A model generated the notes under the pieces. It did no database searches, was not told the origin of the DNA, and saw nothing but the letters and a program-made list of their open reading frames with translations. Below, piece by piece: positions 8,074 to 16,289 of a DNA stretch of 64,000 bases. Location of the stretch: contig NZ_JAMDLH010000003.1 in the NCBI RefSeq assembly GCF_023721755.1, forward strand, positions 1 to 64,000, in the 5' to 3' direction. A program made the position numbers and the translations under genes. How positions within the stretch are numbered: position 1 is the first letter of the stretch; each line of letters begins with the position of its first letter. Source of the DNA: Pleomorphomonas sp. NRK KF1 (GTDB lineage: Bacteria; Pseudomonadota; Alphaproteobacteria; Rhizobiales; Pleomorphomonadaceae).

Positions 8074-9405
8074 TCATCGTCCCGAAAGCTTGTACTTCCG
8101 GATTCGGTCGTGCAGCGTGGTCTTGGCCATCTTGAGATCCTCGGCGGCGCGCGACAGCGACATGCCATTGCGGCGCAACGCCTCCGAGATCAATCGACGC
8201 TCGAAGACTTCCAGCGTTTCCGTCAGGGAGCGGCGGTTGTCGCCGTCGGGATCGTCGAGGGGAAAGCCCTCGATGTCGCCCAGAACCCACCGGTCGGCGG
8301 CGTTCTTGAGTTCGCGCACGTTGCCGGGCCACTCGCAGGCCATCAGGGCTTGCAGCTTCTCGCTGTCGAGCCGGGGCGTAGGCCGTCCGTAGCGCGCGGC
8401 GGCCTGGTGGGCAAAATGCTCGAACAACAGGCCGATGTCGTCGCGCCGTTCGCGTAGCGGCGGCAGGCGCAGCGTGGCGACGTTGAGGCGGTAGTAGAGG
8501 TCGGCGCGGAAGCGCCCCTGGTCCGAAAGCTCGCGCAGATCGCTCTTCGAGGCGGCGATGACCCGGCAATTGACCTCCAGGACCTGATTTGAGCCGAGCC
8601 GTTCGATCTTTCGTTCCTGGAGCACGCGCAGCAGCTTGATCTGCATGGGCATTGGCATGCTCTCGATCTCGTCGAGGAAGAGCGTGCCGCCGTTGGCATG
8701 CTCGATCTTGCCGATGCGCCTCTTGGCAGCGCCCGTGAAAGCGCCGACCTCGTGGCCGAAAATCTCGCTGTCGATGAGGTTCTCGGGCATTCCGCCGCAG
8801 TTGAGGGCGACGAAGTTGCCGGCGCGACGCGGACTGAGGTCATGCAGGCACTGGGCGACCAGTTCCTTGCCGGTGCCGGTTTCGCCGGTGATCAGCACGT
8901 CGGCCGATGCCTGACCGAGATCGATGACGCGCCACCGCACCATCTGGATCTGTGGTGATTTGCCGATGATGCGGGTTTCGAGATTCTGGCCGCTGTTGAT
9001 CTGCGCGCGCAGGTCGCGAACCTCCTGGACGAGACGCCTCGTCTCCAGCGCGCGCCGCGCGATCTCGACGAGATGGGTCGAGGAGAACGGCTTCTCGATG
9101 AAGTCGTGGGCGCCGTCCTTCATGGCCTGAACGGCGAGCGAGATATCGCCATGCCCGGTCATCAGCACGACCGGCAGGTCGGCATCGAAGGCGCGAATGC
9201 GCGTCATCAGCGCCATTCCGTCCATGCCGGGCAGGCGAATGTCGGAAATGACCACCGCCGGAGGATTCTCGGCGATATAGCGCCAGGCATTCTCGGCACT
9301 GTCGACCGCGTCGGCGACGATGCCCTCCAGCACGAGAGCCTGCTGGCATCCGCGCCTGACGTTCGGGTCGTCCTCGACGATCAGCACCTTGAGTGTGTCA
9401 GGCAT
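8074..9405 (-). CDS. dctD: sigma-54-dependent response regulator for C4-dicarboxylate transport
   Basis: This 443-residue NtrC-family activator has a receiver domain (Asp55 in VISDIRLPG), a central AAA+ domain with GETGTGKE and the sigma-54 contact loop GAFTGA, and a Fis-type HTH at the C-terminus (MSLSRAAEDLKMAKTTLHDRIRKYKL region). The start at 9403-9405 gives MPDTLKVLIVEDD and overlaps the dctB stop by eight bases, the usual coupling of this pair. It would be phosphorylated by DctB and activate the sigma-54 promoter of aspA-dctA at 14226-14241 through upstream palindromes. Family length is about 440-460 residues, so the gene is complete. Confidence 0.93.
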   Translation of the reverse strand: MPDTLKVLIVEDDPNVRRGCQQALVLEGIVADAVDSAENAWRYIAENPPAVVISDIRLPGMDGMALMTRIRAFDADLPVVLMTGHGDISLAVQAMKDGAHDFIEKPFSSTHLVEIARRALETRRLVQEVRDLRAQINSGQNLETRIIGKSPQIQMVRWRVIDLGQASADVLITGETGTGKELVAQCLHDLSPRRAGNFVALNCGGMPENLIDSEIFGHEVGAFTGAAKRRIGKIEHANGGTLFLDEIESMPMPMQIKLLRVLQERKIERLGSNQVLEVNCRVIAASKSDLRELSDQGRFRADLYYRLNVATLRLPPLRERRDDIGLLFEHFAHQAAARYGRPTPRLDSEKLQALMACEWPGNVRELKNAADRWVLGDIEGFPLDDPDGDNRRSLTETLEVFERRLISEALRRNGMSLSRAAEDLKMAKTTLHDRIRKYKLSGR

Positions 9406-11212
9406 CGACGTTCTCCGAAGCGGTCGCGAGCGGCAGGTCGAGAACGAACAGCGCGCCGCCCTCGGTGAGGTTGGCGGCTGACAGCGAACCGCCGAAGTCT
9501 CTGGCAATCCCGGCCGAAATGGCAAGCCCCAGTCCCAGCCCGCCACCAGAGTCCTTGGTCGTGAAGAATGGCTCGAACAGACGCTCGCGCTCGTTTTCGC
9601 CAAATCCCGGCCCGTTGTCTCGCACTTCGATGAAGACGCGGTCGCCGTCCATGCGGGCCGACAGGCCGATACGCGGCGCCTCCACCCCCTCGGTCGCGTC
9701 CAGCGCGTTGGCAACGAGGTTGACCAGAATCTGTTCCAGTCGGTTGGAATCGGCGAGTACCGAGAGATCGGCGGGCTCGACATTGATCTCCGGCCGGATG
9801 GATCGCTGCGACAGGCGGCGGTTGAGGAAGAACAGCGTGTTTTCCAGAGAGCGGCGCACATTCACCGGGCGCGGTTTGCCGCTCGACTTGCGCGCGAACG
9901 ACTTCAGCTGGCTGGTCAGCGTGCCCATGTGGGTCACCAGATCCGAGATCAGCGCGAGATTGCTCCCGGCCTCCTCCAGCATTCCTCGCTGCATGAACTT
10001 GACGGTGTTGTCGGAAAGAGTGTGCAGGGCGGCGAGCGGCTGGTTGAGCTCGTGCGCCAGCCCAGCCGACATCTGGCCGATGACCGCGAGCTTGCCGGCG
10101 TGGACCAGTTCTTCCTGCGCTTCCTTGAGCGTCCGCGTGCGTTCCTCGACCTTGCGCTCCAACTCGTCATGAGCCCGCTGAAGCGCTTCGCGGGCGCGAA
10201 GCCGTTCCCACTGGCGGAGCCGTCGCAGGTAAAGGGCGACCGAGGCGATGCACAGTATGACACCGCCGGCAGCGGCGAGGGCGGCATTCAACCAAGCCAT
10301 GGTCCGCAGGTCGCCAAAGGGCGAGAGCACGGTAAGGCGCCAGTTCGTGCCCTTGAGCGGGGCCGATTGCGCCAGAAAGACACCGTATATCGGAAAAGTA
10401 TGTGGCTCTTCGGCAGCCGGCCGAACCAGTTGGACGATTTCTGCCTTTTCGGAGCTGACGTTTCCCTGCGACTGCAGGCCGAGCGGAGGCAGAGGACGGG
10501 CGTTATAGTGAAGGGATTGCGCCAGCTCGCTTCGTCGCTCTTCGCTGAGCGGCGTGAGCGTCGTGAACTTCCAGGACGGGACCGAGGCGAGGATGACCAC
10601 GCCATTCTCGTCGGTGACGAGCACCGGCGCTTCGACCGTCGACCAGGATGTCTCGAGCTGTTCCAGGCTCACCTTCACCACCGCCACCCCAAGAAGGCGC
10701 TCATCGGCCAGAATGGGCGAGGACAGGTAGTAGCCGGGCTGACTGCGCGTCGTGCCGATGCCGAAGAAGCGGCCCGTCTGCTTGGCCAGCGCATCGCGAA
10801 AATAGGGGCGGTAGGACAGGTCCTCGCCAAGGAAACTGTCAGGCTGGTTCCAGTTGCTGGTGGCGACCACATGGCCGCTGGAGCTTAGCAGATAGATGGA
10901 CAGAGAGCCGGCGCGCTTGTTGAGTTCGGCCAGGTAGTTGTTGATGCGAGAGGCCTGTTCCTCGCCGCCGTTGACGAGGAGATCGACGACGTCGCGTTCG
11001 AGGCCGAGGGTCGCCGGGAAGAAGGCGTACTTGTCGATCTCGCGTTCCAGGCTGGTCTCGTAGAGATCCAGCCGCTGACGCCCGCGCTCGGCAAGCCGCG
11101 CGATGCTCGTGTCCTCGCTGACCTTGAAACCAACGAAGCTCATCGCCAGCGCCAGTATCAGGATGGCGGGCAACAGCAGGGCAAGCGATCGCTGCGCGTG
11201 GCGTTGGGTCAT
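9398..11212 (-). CDS. dctB: C4-dicarboxylate sensor histidine kinase
   Basis: This 604-residue membrane kinase has a first membrane segment near residues 10-30, a periplasmic double-PAS/dCache-type sensor (residues about 35-285, with YRPYFRDAL and PGYYLSSPIL typical of DctB), a second membrane segment near 295-315, a coiled coil, a HisKA domain with the H-box LAHELNQPLAALHTL, and an ATPase domain with NLVANALDA, DNGPGF and GLGLGLAIS. I prefer the ATG at 11212, preceded by GGAGG, over a GTG 48 bases upstream. It lies between dctA and dctD on the same strand. It detects succinate, fumarate or malate outside the cell and controls DctD. Confidence 0.92.
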   Translation of the reverse strand: MTQRHAQRSLALLLPAILILALAMSFVGFKVSEDTSIARLAERGRQRLDLYETSLEREIDKYAFFPATLGLERDVVDLLVNGGEEQASRINNYLAELNKRAGSLSIYLLSSSGHVVATSNWNQPDSFLGEDLSYRPYFRDALAKQTGRFFGIGTTRSQPGYYLSSPILADERLLGVAVVKVSLEQLETSWSTVEAPVLVTDENGVVILASVPSWKFTTLTPLSEERRSELAQSLHYNARPLPPLGLQSQGNVSSEKAEIVQLVRPAAEEPHTFPIYGVFLAQSAPLKGTNWRLTVLSPFGDLRTMAWLNAALAAAGGVILCIASVALYLRRLRQWERLRAREALQRAHDELERKVEERTRTLKEAQEELVHAGKLAVIGQMSAGLAHELNQPLAALHTLSDNTVKFMQRGMLEEAGSNLALISDLVTHMGTLTSQLKSFARKSSGKPRPVNVRRSLENTLFFLNRRLSQRSIRPEINVEPADLSVLADSNRLEQILVNLVANALDATEGVEAPRIGLSARMDGDRVFIEVRDNGPGFGENERERLFEPFFTTKDSGGGLGLGLAISAGIARDFGGSLSAANLTEGGALFVLDLPLATASENVDA

Positions 11213-11351
11213 GGGGCGTAAAGCCTCCGGCCAGCTTCGTTTTGCGATCCTGATTGGCACCGGCCGGGCCGCTTGTCCATAGCGGCCGGTCGTGCAGGCG
11301 CCGGGCGGCGAAGTTGCGTGGAAGCGCTGGCTGTCGCCCGGCTGTCGTGTG

Positions 11352-11385
11352 GATGCGCCGCCTCGTCTGGCGAGGGCGGCGCATC
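11352..11385 (-). promoter_or_regulatory. strong hairpin after dctA
   Basis: Six bases after the dctA stop codon lies an inverted repeat with arms of 14 and 15 bases (GATGCGCCGCCTCG against its complement with one bulged G) around a TCTGG loop. No T-run follows on either strand. It most likely limits read-through from dctA into dctBD or protects the dctA mRNA, letting the transporter be made in excess over the regulators. Function is inferred from position and stability only. Confidence 0.5.
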
Positions 11386-11391
11386 GGATCG

Positions 11392-12708
11392 TCAGGCGGC
11401 CTCGGGAGCGACCGCCGGAGCGCCGTCCGCCTCGATTTCAGCGATGCTGTCCTGATCGTCGTAGGCGTTTTCCCATTTGGCGATCACGGCGGTGGCGATC
11501 GAGTTGCCGAGAACGTTGGTGGCGGTACGGCCCATGTCGAGGAACACGTCGATGCCCATGATCAGCAGCACGCCGGCCTCGGGCAGGTTGAACATCGGCA
11601 TGACCGCCGCAACGACGACGAGGGCCGAGCGCGGCACGCCGGCAATGCCCTTCGACGACACCATCAGCACCAGCAACATGGTGATCTGGGTGCCGAGATC
11701 CATCGGGATGTTGTAGGCCTGCGCCACGAACAGGGCGGCGAAGGTCGTGTAGATCATCGAGCCGTCGAGGTTGAATGAGTAGCCGAGCGGCAGCACGAAG
11801 CCGATGACCCGCTCGGAAATGCCGAGCCGCTTCAGGGCTTCCATGACGCGCGGGTAGGCAGCCTCGCTCGACGCGGTCGAGAAGCCGAGGATCATCGGAT
11901 CTCGCACTGCGCTGAGAAGCGGGAACACCTTGTTTTTCAGAACTAGGTAGGCGAGGCCGATCAGCACGGCCCAAAGGACCAGCAGCGCGGTATAGAAGCC
12001 GCCCATCACCTTGCCATAGACCATCAGCACGCCAAGGCCCTGCGTGGTGACGACGTTGGCGATGGCCGCGAACACGCCGAGCGGGGCGAACAGCATGACA
12101 TAGCCCGTCACCTTGAGCATGACGGGAACGGCGCCTTCGATCGTGGTAGCCAGCGTGTCGGCGGCCTTGATGTGGCGAACGTTGCCGAGCGCCAGGCCGA
12201 AGAACACCGAGAACACGACGATCTGCAGGATCTCGTTGCCCGCCATCGCCTCGAAGATGTTGCGCGGGAAGACGTGCGTCAGGAAATCCCTGAGGTTCAG
12301 CGACGACGTCTTGAGGTCGACGGCCGCGTTGACGTCCGGCAGCGGAATGCTGAGGCGGCCGCCTGGCTGAAGAAGGTTGGCGAGAACCAGGCCGATGGTG
12401 AGCGACATGAGCGAGGCCATCAGGAACCAGCCGATGGCCCGGCCGCCGATGCGACCGACGGTCTTGGCGTCGCCCATGTTGATGAGGCCGGATACCAGCG
12501 TCGCGAAGATCAGCGGCGCGATGATCATCTTGATGAGCCGCAGGAATATGTCGGTCAGCATGGCAAAGTAGCTGGCGATCGACTTGGCTTCCTCGGGCGT
12601 GGCGGCCATCTTGTTGCAGACGTAGCCGGCGACGATGCCGAGCAGCATGGCGAGCAGGATGTAGGTCGACTGGCGCGACTTCTTGGGTGTCGTGTCTATG
12701 GCGTGCAT
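11392..12708 (-). CDS. dctA: C4-dicarboxylate:cation symporter
   Basis: This 438-residue transporter belongs to the DAACS (glutamate/dicarboxylate symporter) family and imports succinate, fumarate, malate and aspartate with protons or sodium. Family hallmarks include LRLIKMIIAPLIFATLVSGL near residue 60, the reentrant-loop motif STASSEAAYPRVMEAL near residue 275, GYSFNLDGSMIYTTFAALFVAQ and the NVLGNSIATAVIAKWE end. Eight membrane helices and two hairpins are expected. The gene follows aspA by 33 bases and precedes dctB, so uptake, aspartate breakdown and regulation are one unit. In classical rhizobia dctA is divergent from dctBD; here all share one strand. Confidence 0.95.
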   Translation of the reverse strand: MHAIDTTPKKSRQSTYILLAMLLGIVAGYVCNKMAATPEEAKSIASYFAMLTDIFLRLIKMIIAPLIFATLVSGLINMGDAKTVGRIGGRAIGWFLMASLMSLTIGLVLANLLQPGGRLSIPLPDVNAAVDLKTSSLNLRDFLTHVFPRNIFEAMAGNEILQIVVFSVFFGLALGNVRHIKAADTLATTIEGAVPVMLKVTGYVMLFAPLGVFAAIANVVTTQGLGVLMVYGKVMGGFYTALLVLWAVLIGLAYLVLKNKVFPLLSAVRDPMILGFSTASSEAAYPRVMEALKRLGISERVIGFVLPLGYSFNLDGSMIYTTFAALFVAQAYNIPMDLGTQITMLLVLMVSSKGIAGVPRSALVVVAAVMPMFNLPEAGVLLIMGIDVFLDMGRTATNVLGNSIATAVIAKWENAYDDQDSIAEIEADGAPAVAPEAA

Positions 12709-12741
12709 GGTGTGTTCCTTGAGTTCCCAGTGTTTCGCTTC

Positions 12742-14175
12742 TTATTTGGCGAAGGCCTCGGCCCTAGCCTTGAACAGGCGGGGGTGGGTGAGGACATCGG
12801 GACGAAGGATGTCTGCGAGCTCCTCCTGGCTCATCAGCCCGCGCTCGAGCACCAGTTCGGCCACGCTGCGCCCCGTGCGGTGGGCCTCCACGGCTACATC
12901 GGTGGCGTTGGCGTAACCGATGAATGGGTTGAGAGCGGTGGCGATGCCGATCGAATCGCGAACGATCGCTTCAAGACGGCTGCGGTTGGCGGTGATGCCG
13001 TCGATGCACTTGTCGGCCAGGATGTAGCAGCCCTGCCGGAGATGGGTGATCGACTTGAAGAGGCTGTGGGCGATGATCGGCTCGAAGGCATTGAGCTGCA
13101 GCTGGCCTGCTTCTGCGGCGAGCGAAACCGTCATGTCGTTGCCGATCACCTCGAAGGCGATCTGGTTGACCACCTCCGGAATGACCGGGTTGACCTTGCC
13201 GGGCATGATCGACGAACCGGCCTGACGGGCGGGAAGGTTGATTTCTCCAAAGCCGGCGCGCGGGCCGGACGACAGCAGCCGCAAGTCGTTGCACACCTTG
13301 GACAGCTTGACAGCGACGCGCTTCAGCACGCCCGAGAGCTGCACGAAGGCACCGCAGTCCTGCGTCGCTTCGATCAGGTTGAGGGCGGTGATCACCGGAA
13401 TGCCGGAGATCTCGGCAAGGTGGCGGCAGACCAGCGCGGCATAGCCGGGGTGGGCGTTGATGCCGGTGCCGATCGCCGTGGCGCCGAGATTGATTTCGCG
13501 GATCAGCTGCGCAGCTTCCTTGAGGCGATCCTCGTCCTCCTCGAGCATCACCGCATAGGTTGCGAACTCCTGGCCGAGCGTCATGGGCACGGCGTCCTGA
13601 AGCTGGGTGCGCCCCATCTTGAGCACGTCGCCGAACTCGTCGGCCTTGCGCTGGAACGCCGCCCGGAGATGAGCCATGGCATCGACCAGACGGTAGATGC
13701 CGGCGTAGGTCGCAACCTTGAGAGCCGTCGGATAGACGTCGTTGGTCGACTGGCTCATGTTGACGTGTTCGTTGGGGTGCAGGCGCTTGTAGTCGCCCCG
13801 CTTGGCGCCCATGAGCTCGAGCGCCCGGTTGGCGATCACCTCATTGGCATTCATGTTGGTGGAGGTGCCAGCGCCCCCCTGAATGACGTCGACGACGAAC
13901 TGGTCGGCGAGCCGACCCTCCCTGATCTCCCGGCAGGCGTTGATGATCGCGTCGGCGATCGGCGCCGGTAGCAGTCCGAGTTCGGCATTGGTGCGCGCGG
14001 CGGCCTGCTTGATCATGGCCAAGGCCTTGATCAGGTCCGGATAATGCGAAATCGGCGTTCCGGTGACGGGGAAGTTCTCGACGGCCCGCAGGGTGTGAAC
14101 CCCGTAGTAGGCACTGTCGGGAACCTCCAGATTGCCGAGCAGATCGTGCTCGATCCTCATTTTGTCGGTGGGCAT
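12742..14175 (-). CDS. aspA: aspartate ammonia-lyase
   Basis: This 477-residue enzyme cleaves L-aspartate to fumarate and ammonia. It shows the fumarase/aspartase superfamily signature GSSIMPGKVNPVIPEVVNQ around residue 315 and the aspartase-type GGAGTSTNMNANEVIANRALE near residue 95, with SQSTNDVYPTA following. The start at 14173-14175 (MPTDKMRIEHDLLG) is supported by a GGGAGAGAG ribosome site; an open frame further upstream crosses the sigma-54 promoter and is not used. It is the first gene of the aspA-dctA-dctBD unit. Aspartate imported by DctA would be deaminated to fumarate, which the fumarase encoded divergently converts to malate. Class II fumarase is the main alternative, but the motifs favour aspartase. 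Confidence 0.92.
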   Translation of the reverse strand: MPTDKMRIEHDLLGNLEVPDSAYYGVHTLRAVENFPVTGTPISHYPDLIKALAMIKQAAARTNAELGLLPAPIADAIINACREIREGRLADQFVVDVIQGGAGTSTNMNANEVIANRALELMGAKRGDYKRLHPNEHVNMSQSTNDVYPTALKVATYAGIYRLVDAMAHLRAAFQRKADEFGDVLKMGRTQLQDAVPMTLGQEFATYAVMLEEDEDRLKEAAQLIREINLGATAIGTGINAHPGYAALVCRHLAEISGIPVITALNLIEATQDCGAFVQLSGVLKRVAVKLSKVCNDLRLLSSGPRAGFGEINLPARQAGSSIMPGKVNPVIPEVVNQIAFEVIGNDMTVSLAAEAGQLQLNAFEPIIAHSLFKSITHLRQGCYILADKCIDGITANRSRLEAIVRDSIGIATALNPFIGYANATDVAVEAHRTGRSVAELVLERGLMSQEELADILRPDVLTHPRLFKARAEAFAK

Positions 14176-14225
14176 GTCTCTCTCCCGTTCTCGCCCCCCT
14201 TTGCCCAGGAGGGCGAGTTGGTATC

Positions 14226-14241
14226 GGCAAGAGGTGTGCCA
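14226..14241 (-). promoter_or_regulatory. sigma-54 (-24/-12) promoter of aspA-dctA
   Basis: On the minus strand the sequence reads TGGCACACCTCTTGCC, matching the RpoN consensus TGGCAC-N5-TTGC with the invariant GG and GC exactly ten bases apart. The predicted transcription start is near 14215, leaving about 40 bases before the aspA ATG. Together with the encoded DctD and the upstream palindromes this is the expected control unit for dicarboxylate transport. Confidence 0.85.
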
Positions 14242-14310
14242 CCCGGCTATCTCAAGCCCTACTTGCAAGTCTTTGTTATTAAAATTGTTTTTCTGATGCT
14301 CGCAAAGCTT

Positions 14311-14328
14311 CGTTCGGAAATCCGAACG
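14311..14328. promoter_or_regulatory. DctD-like upstream activating site 1
   Basis: CGTTCGGAAATCCGAACG is a perfect palindrome with 8-base arms, about 70-90 bases upstream of the sigma-54 promoter. The core CGGAAATCCG resembles known rhizobial DctD sites (TGTGCGGAAATCCGCACA type). Confidence 0.7.
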
Positions 14329-14446
14329 ATGTGGCGTCATTGTGGCGGAGCTCTTGGTCGTTAAACTCGCTCAGTTGCGAAGAGTTCTCACGGGCAATTA
14401 ATTGTCCCTTTGTTCCAAAAGGGATTTTTCTTGGCGCCGAGCATTT

Positions 14447-14462
14447 GTTCGGAAATCCGAAC
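14447..14462. promoter_or_regulatory. DctD-like upstream activating site 2
   Basis: GTTCGGAAATCCGAAC repeats the 16-base core of site 1 exactly, 135 bases away. Two identical copies make chance unlikely. It is 175 bases from the divergent fumarase start, so it could serve both genes. Confidence 0.65.
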
Positions 14463-14475
14463 GCAGCTTCGGATG

Positions 14476-14493
14476 CGTTCGGAAGCGCGAACG
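14476..14493. promoter_or_regulatory. degenerate DctD-like site 3
   Basis: CGTTCGGAAGCGCGAACG keeps the outer six bases of each arm of sites 1 and 2 but has a changed centre. It starts 14 bases after site 2 and may be a weaker cooperative site. Confidence 0.4.
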
Positions 14494-14636
14494 GCGGCAA
14501 AAACGTGGCCATTCTCAATCATCCTATTGGACGACGCCGCTCGTATTGGCCCTGCTGCGAGGTCGCGCTAGAGAGGCCGCCATGCATGTCCGGCGGCAGT
14601 GGTGTGCTCGTCGGCTCCTCAGCGGAGGATAATCCG

Positions 14637-16253
14637 ATGCCCGACGACAAGAACGGTCTGTTTCCCCTTGCGGACGATGAGACCCCCTACCGGAAGCTGA
14701 CCGGCGATCTGGTGAGCGAAGTGACGTTCCAGGGGGAGGCCGTCCTGAAGGTTGAGCCGGAGGCACTGCGGCTCCTCGCCGAGACCGCCTTTGGGGATAT
14801 AAATCACCTGCTGCGGCCGGCCCATCTCGCCCAGCTCGCGAGCATCCTCGATGATCCCGAGGCCACCGACAACGATCGCTTCGTCGCCTATGATCTTCTG
14901 AAGAACGCCTGCATTTCGGCTGCTGGCGTATTGCCGATGTGTCAGGACACCGGCACCGCCATCGTCTCGGCCAAGAAGGGGCGCCGCGTCTGGACCTCCG
15001 GTGGCGACCACGCGGCGATCGGCCAAGGCGTTCGAGACGCCTACGCCGCCAGGAATCTGCGCTACTCCCAGCTCGCCCCGCTGACCCTGTTCGACGAGAT
15101 CAACACCGGCGACAATCTTCCGGCCCAGATCGACATCTACGCGGAGGGCGATGACGCCTACAAGTTCCTGTTTGTCGCCAAGGGCGGTGGCTCGGCCAAC
15201 AAGACCTTCCTGTTCCAGGGGACGCCGTCGTTGCTGACCCACGACCGCATGCTGGCCTTCATCAAGGAGAAGATCCTGACGCTGGGCACGGCCGCCTGTC
15301 CGCCCTACCACTTGGCCATCGTCATCGGCGGCACGTCGGCGGAGATGAACCTGAAGACGGTCAAGCTGGCCTCGACCAAGGCGCTGGATGGCTTGCCGAC
15401 GGCCGGCTCGGCGGCCGGTCACGCCTTTCGCGATCTGGCTTTCGAGGCTGAGGTGTTCAAGGCGACGCAGGCCACCGGCGTGGGGGCGCAGTTCGGCGGC
15501 AAGTATTTCTGTCACGACGTCCGCGTCATTCGCCTGCCGCGCCATGGCGCCTCGCTGCCGATCGGCATCGGCGTGTCCTGCTCGGCCGACCGACAGGCCT
15601 TGGGAAAGATCACGAAGGACGGGGTCTTCCTCGAGGAGCTCGAGCAAAACCCAGCCCGTTTCCTCCCTGATGTCGATGCCGACGCGCTCGGCGACGCCGT
15701 TGTGGAGATCGACCTGAATCAGCCGATGTCAGAAATCCTGAGGACTTTGTCGGGCCATCCAATCCGCACCCGTCTCAGCCTCACCGGTCCGATGATCGTT
15801 GCCCGCGATCTCGCCCATGCGAAGTTGCGCCAGCGATTGGAGCGTGGCGAACCGCTGCCGGATTATTTCCGGAACCATCCGATCTACTACGCCGGCCCGG
15901 CCAAGACGCCTCCAAATTATGCCTCGGGCTCGTTCGGCCCGACGACCGCAGGACGAATGGATTCTTACGTCGATCAGTTCCAGAGTTTGGGCGGTTCGAA
16001 GGTCATGCTGGCCAAGGGGAATCGGTCCGCCGCCGTTCGCGACGCCTGCGCCCGTCACGGCGGCTTCTATCTCGGCTCGATTGGCGGGCCGGCCGCGCGG
16101 CTTGCGCGCGACTGCATCCGAAAGGTCGAGCTCGTCGAATTCCCCGAACTTGGCATGGAGGCGGTCTGGAGGATCGAGGTCGTCGATTTCCCTGCCTTCA
16201 TCGTCATCGACGACAAGGGCAACGATTTCTTCTCCGAACTCGGGCTGGGTTGA
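14637..16253 (+). CDS. class I (iron-sulfur) fumarate hydratase
   Basis: This 538-residue enzyme of the FumA/FumB type interconverts fumarate and malate using an oxygen-sensitive 4Fe-4S cluster. Conserved cluster and active-site segments include [50 protein letters not shown] and GVSCSADR; the C-terminal domain has [18 protein letters not shown] and MLAKGNRS. The start at 14637 follows GGAGG by eight bases; the frame is open upstream but through the regulatory region. Divergent from aspA-dctA, it completes a path from aspartate or fumarate to malate and may share the DctD sites. It converges on the chemoreceptor gene 36 bases downstream. Confidence 0.92.
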   Translation: MPDDKNGLFPLADDETPYRKLTGDLVSEVTFQGEAVLKVEPEALRLLAETAFGDINHLLRPAHLAQLASILDDPEATDNDRFVAYDLLKNACISAAGVLPMCQDTGTAIVSAKKGRRVWTSGGDHAAIGQGVRDAYAARNLRYSQLAPLTLFDEINTGDNLPAQIDIYAEGDDAYKFLFVAKGGGSANKTFLFQGTPSLLTHDRMLAFIKEKILTLGTAACPPYHLAIVIGGTSAEMNLKTVKLASTKALDGLPTAGSAAGHAFRDLAFEAEVFKATQATGVGAQFGGKYFCHDVRVIRLPRHGASLPIGIGVSCSADRQALGKITKDGVFLEELEQNPARFLPDVDADALGDAVVEIDLNQPMSEILRTLSGHPIRTRLSLTGPMIVARDLAHAKLRQRLERGEPLPDYFRNHPIYYAGPAKTPPNYASGSFGPTTAGRMDSYVDQFQSLGGSKVMLAKGNRSAAVRDACARHGGFYLGSIGGPAARLARDCIRKVELVEFPELGMEAVWRIEVVDFPAFIVIDDKGNDFFSELGLG

Positions 16254-16289
16254 CGAAAGCGCATCGGCGAACGGTCGCCACCTGACACG

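Noticed and set aside
12172-13971. 599-codon open frame on the plus strand opposite dctA and aspA
   Set aside because: It mirrors two well-supported genes and has the Asp/His/Arg/Glu-rich composition expected of antisense frames in GC-rich DNA. No domain is visible.
14405-14429. Stem TCCCTTT/AAAGGGA followed by five T, resembling a plus-strand terminator
   Set aside because: No plus-strand gene lies upstream and the stem is short and AU-rich. It sits within the divergent regulatory region, so a terminator is unlikely.
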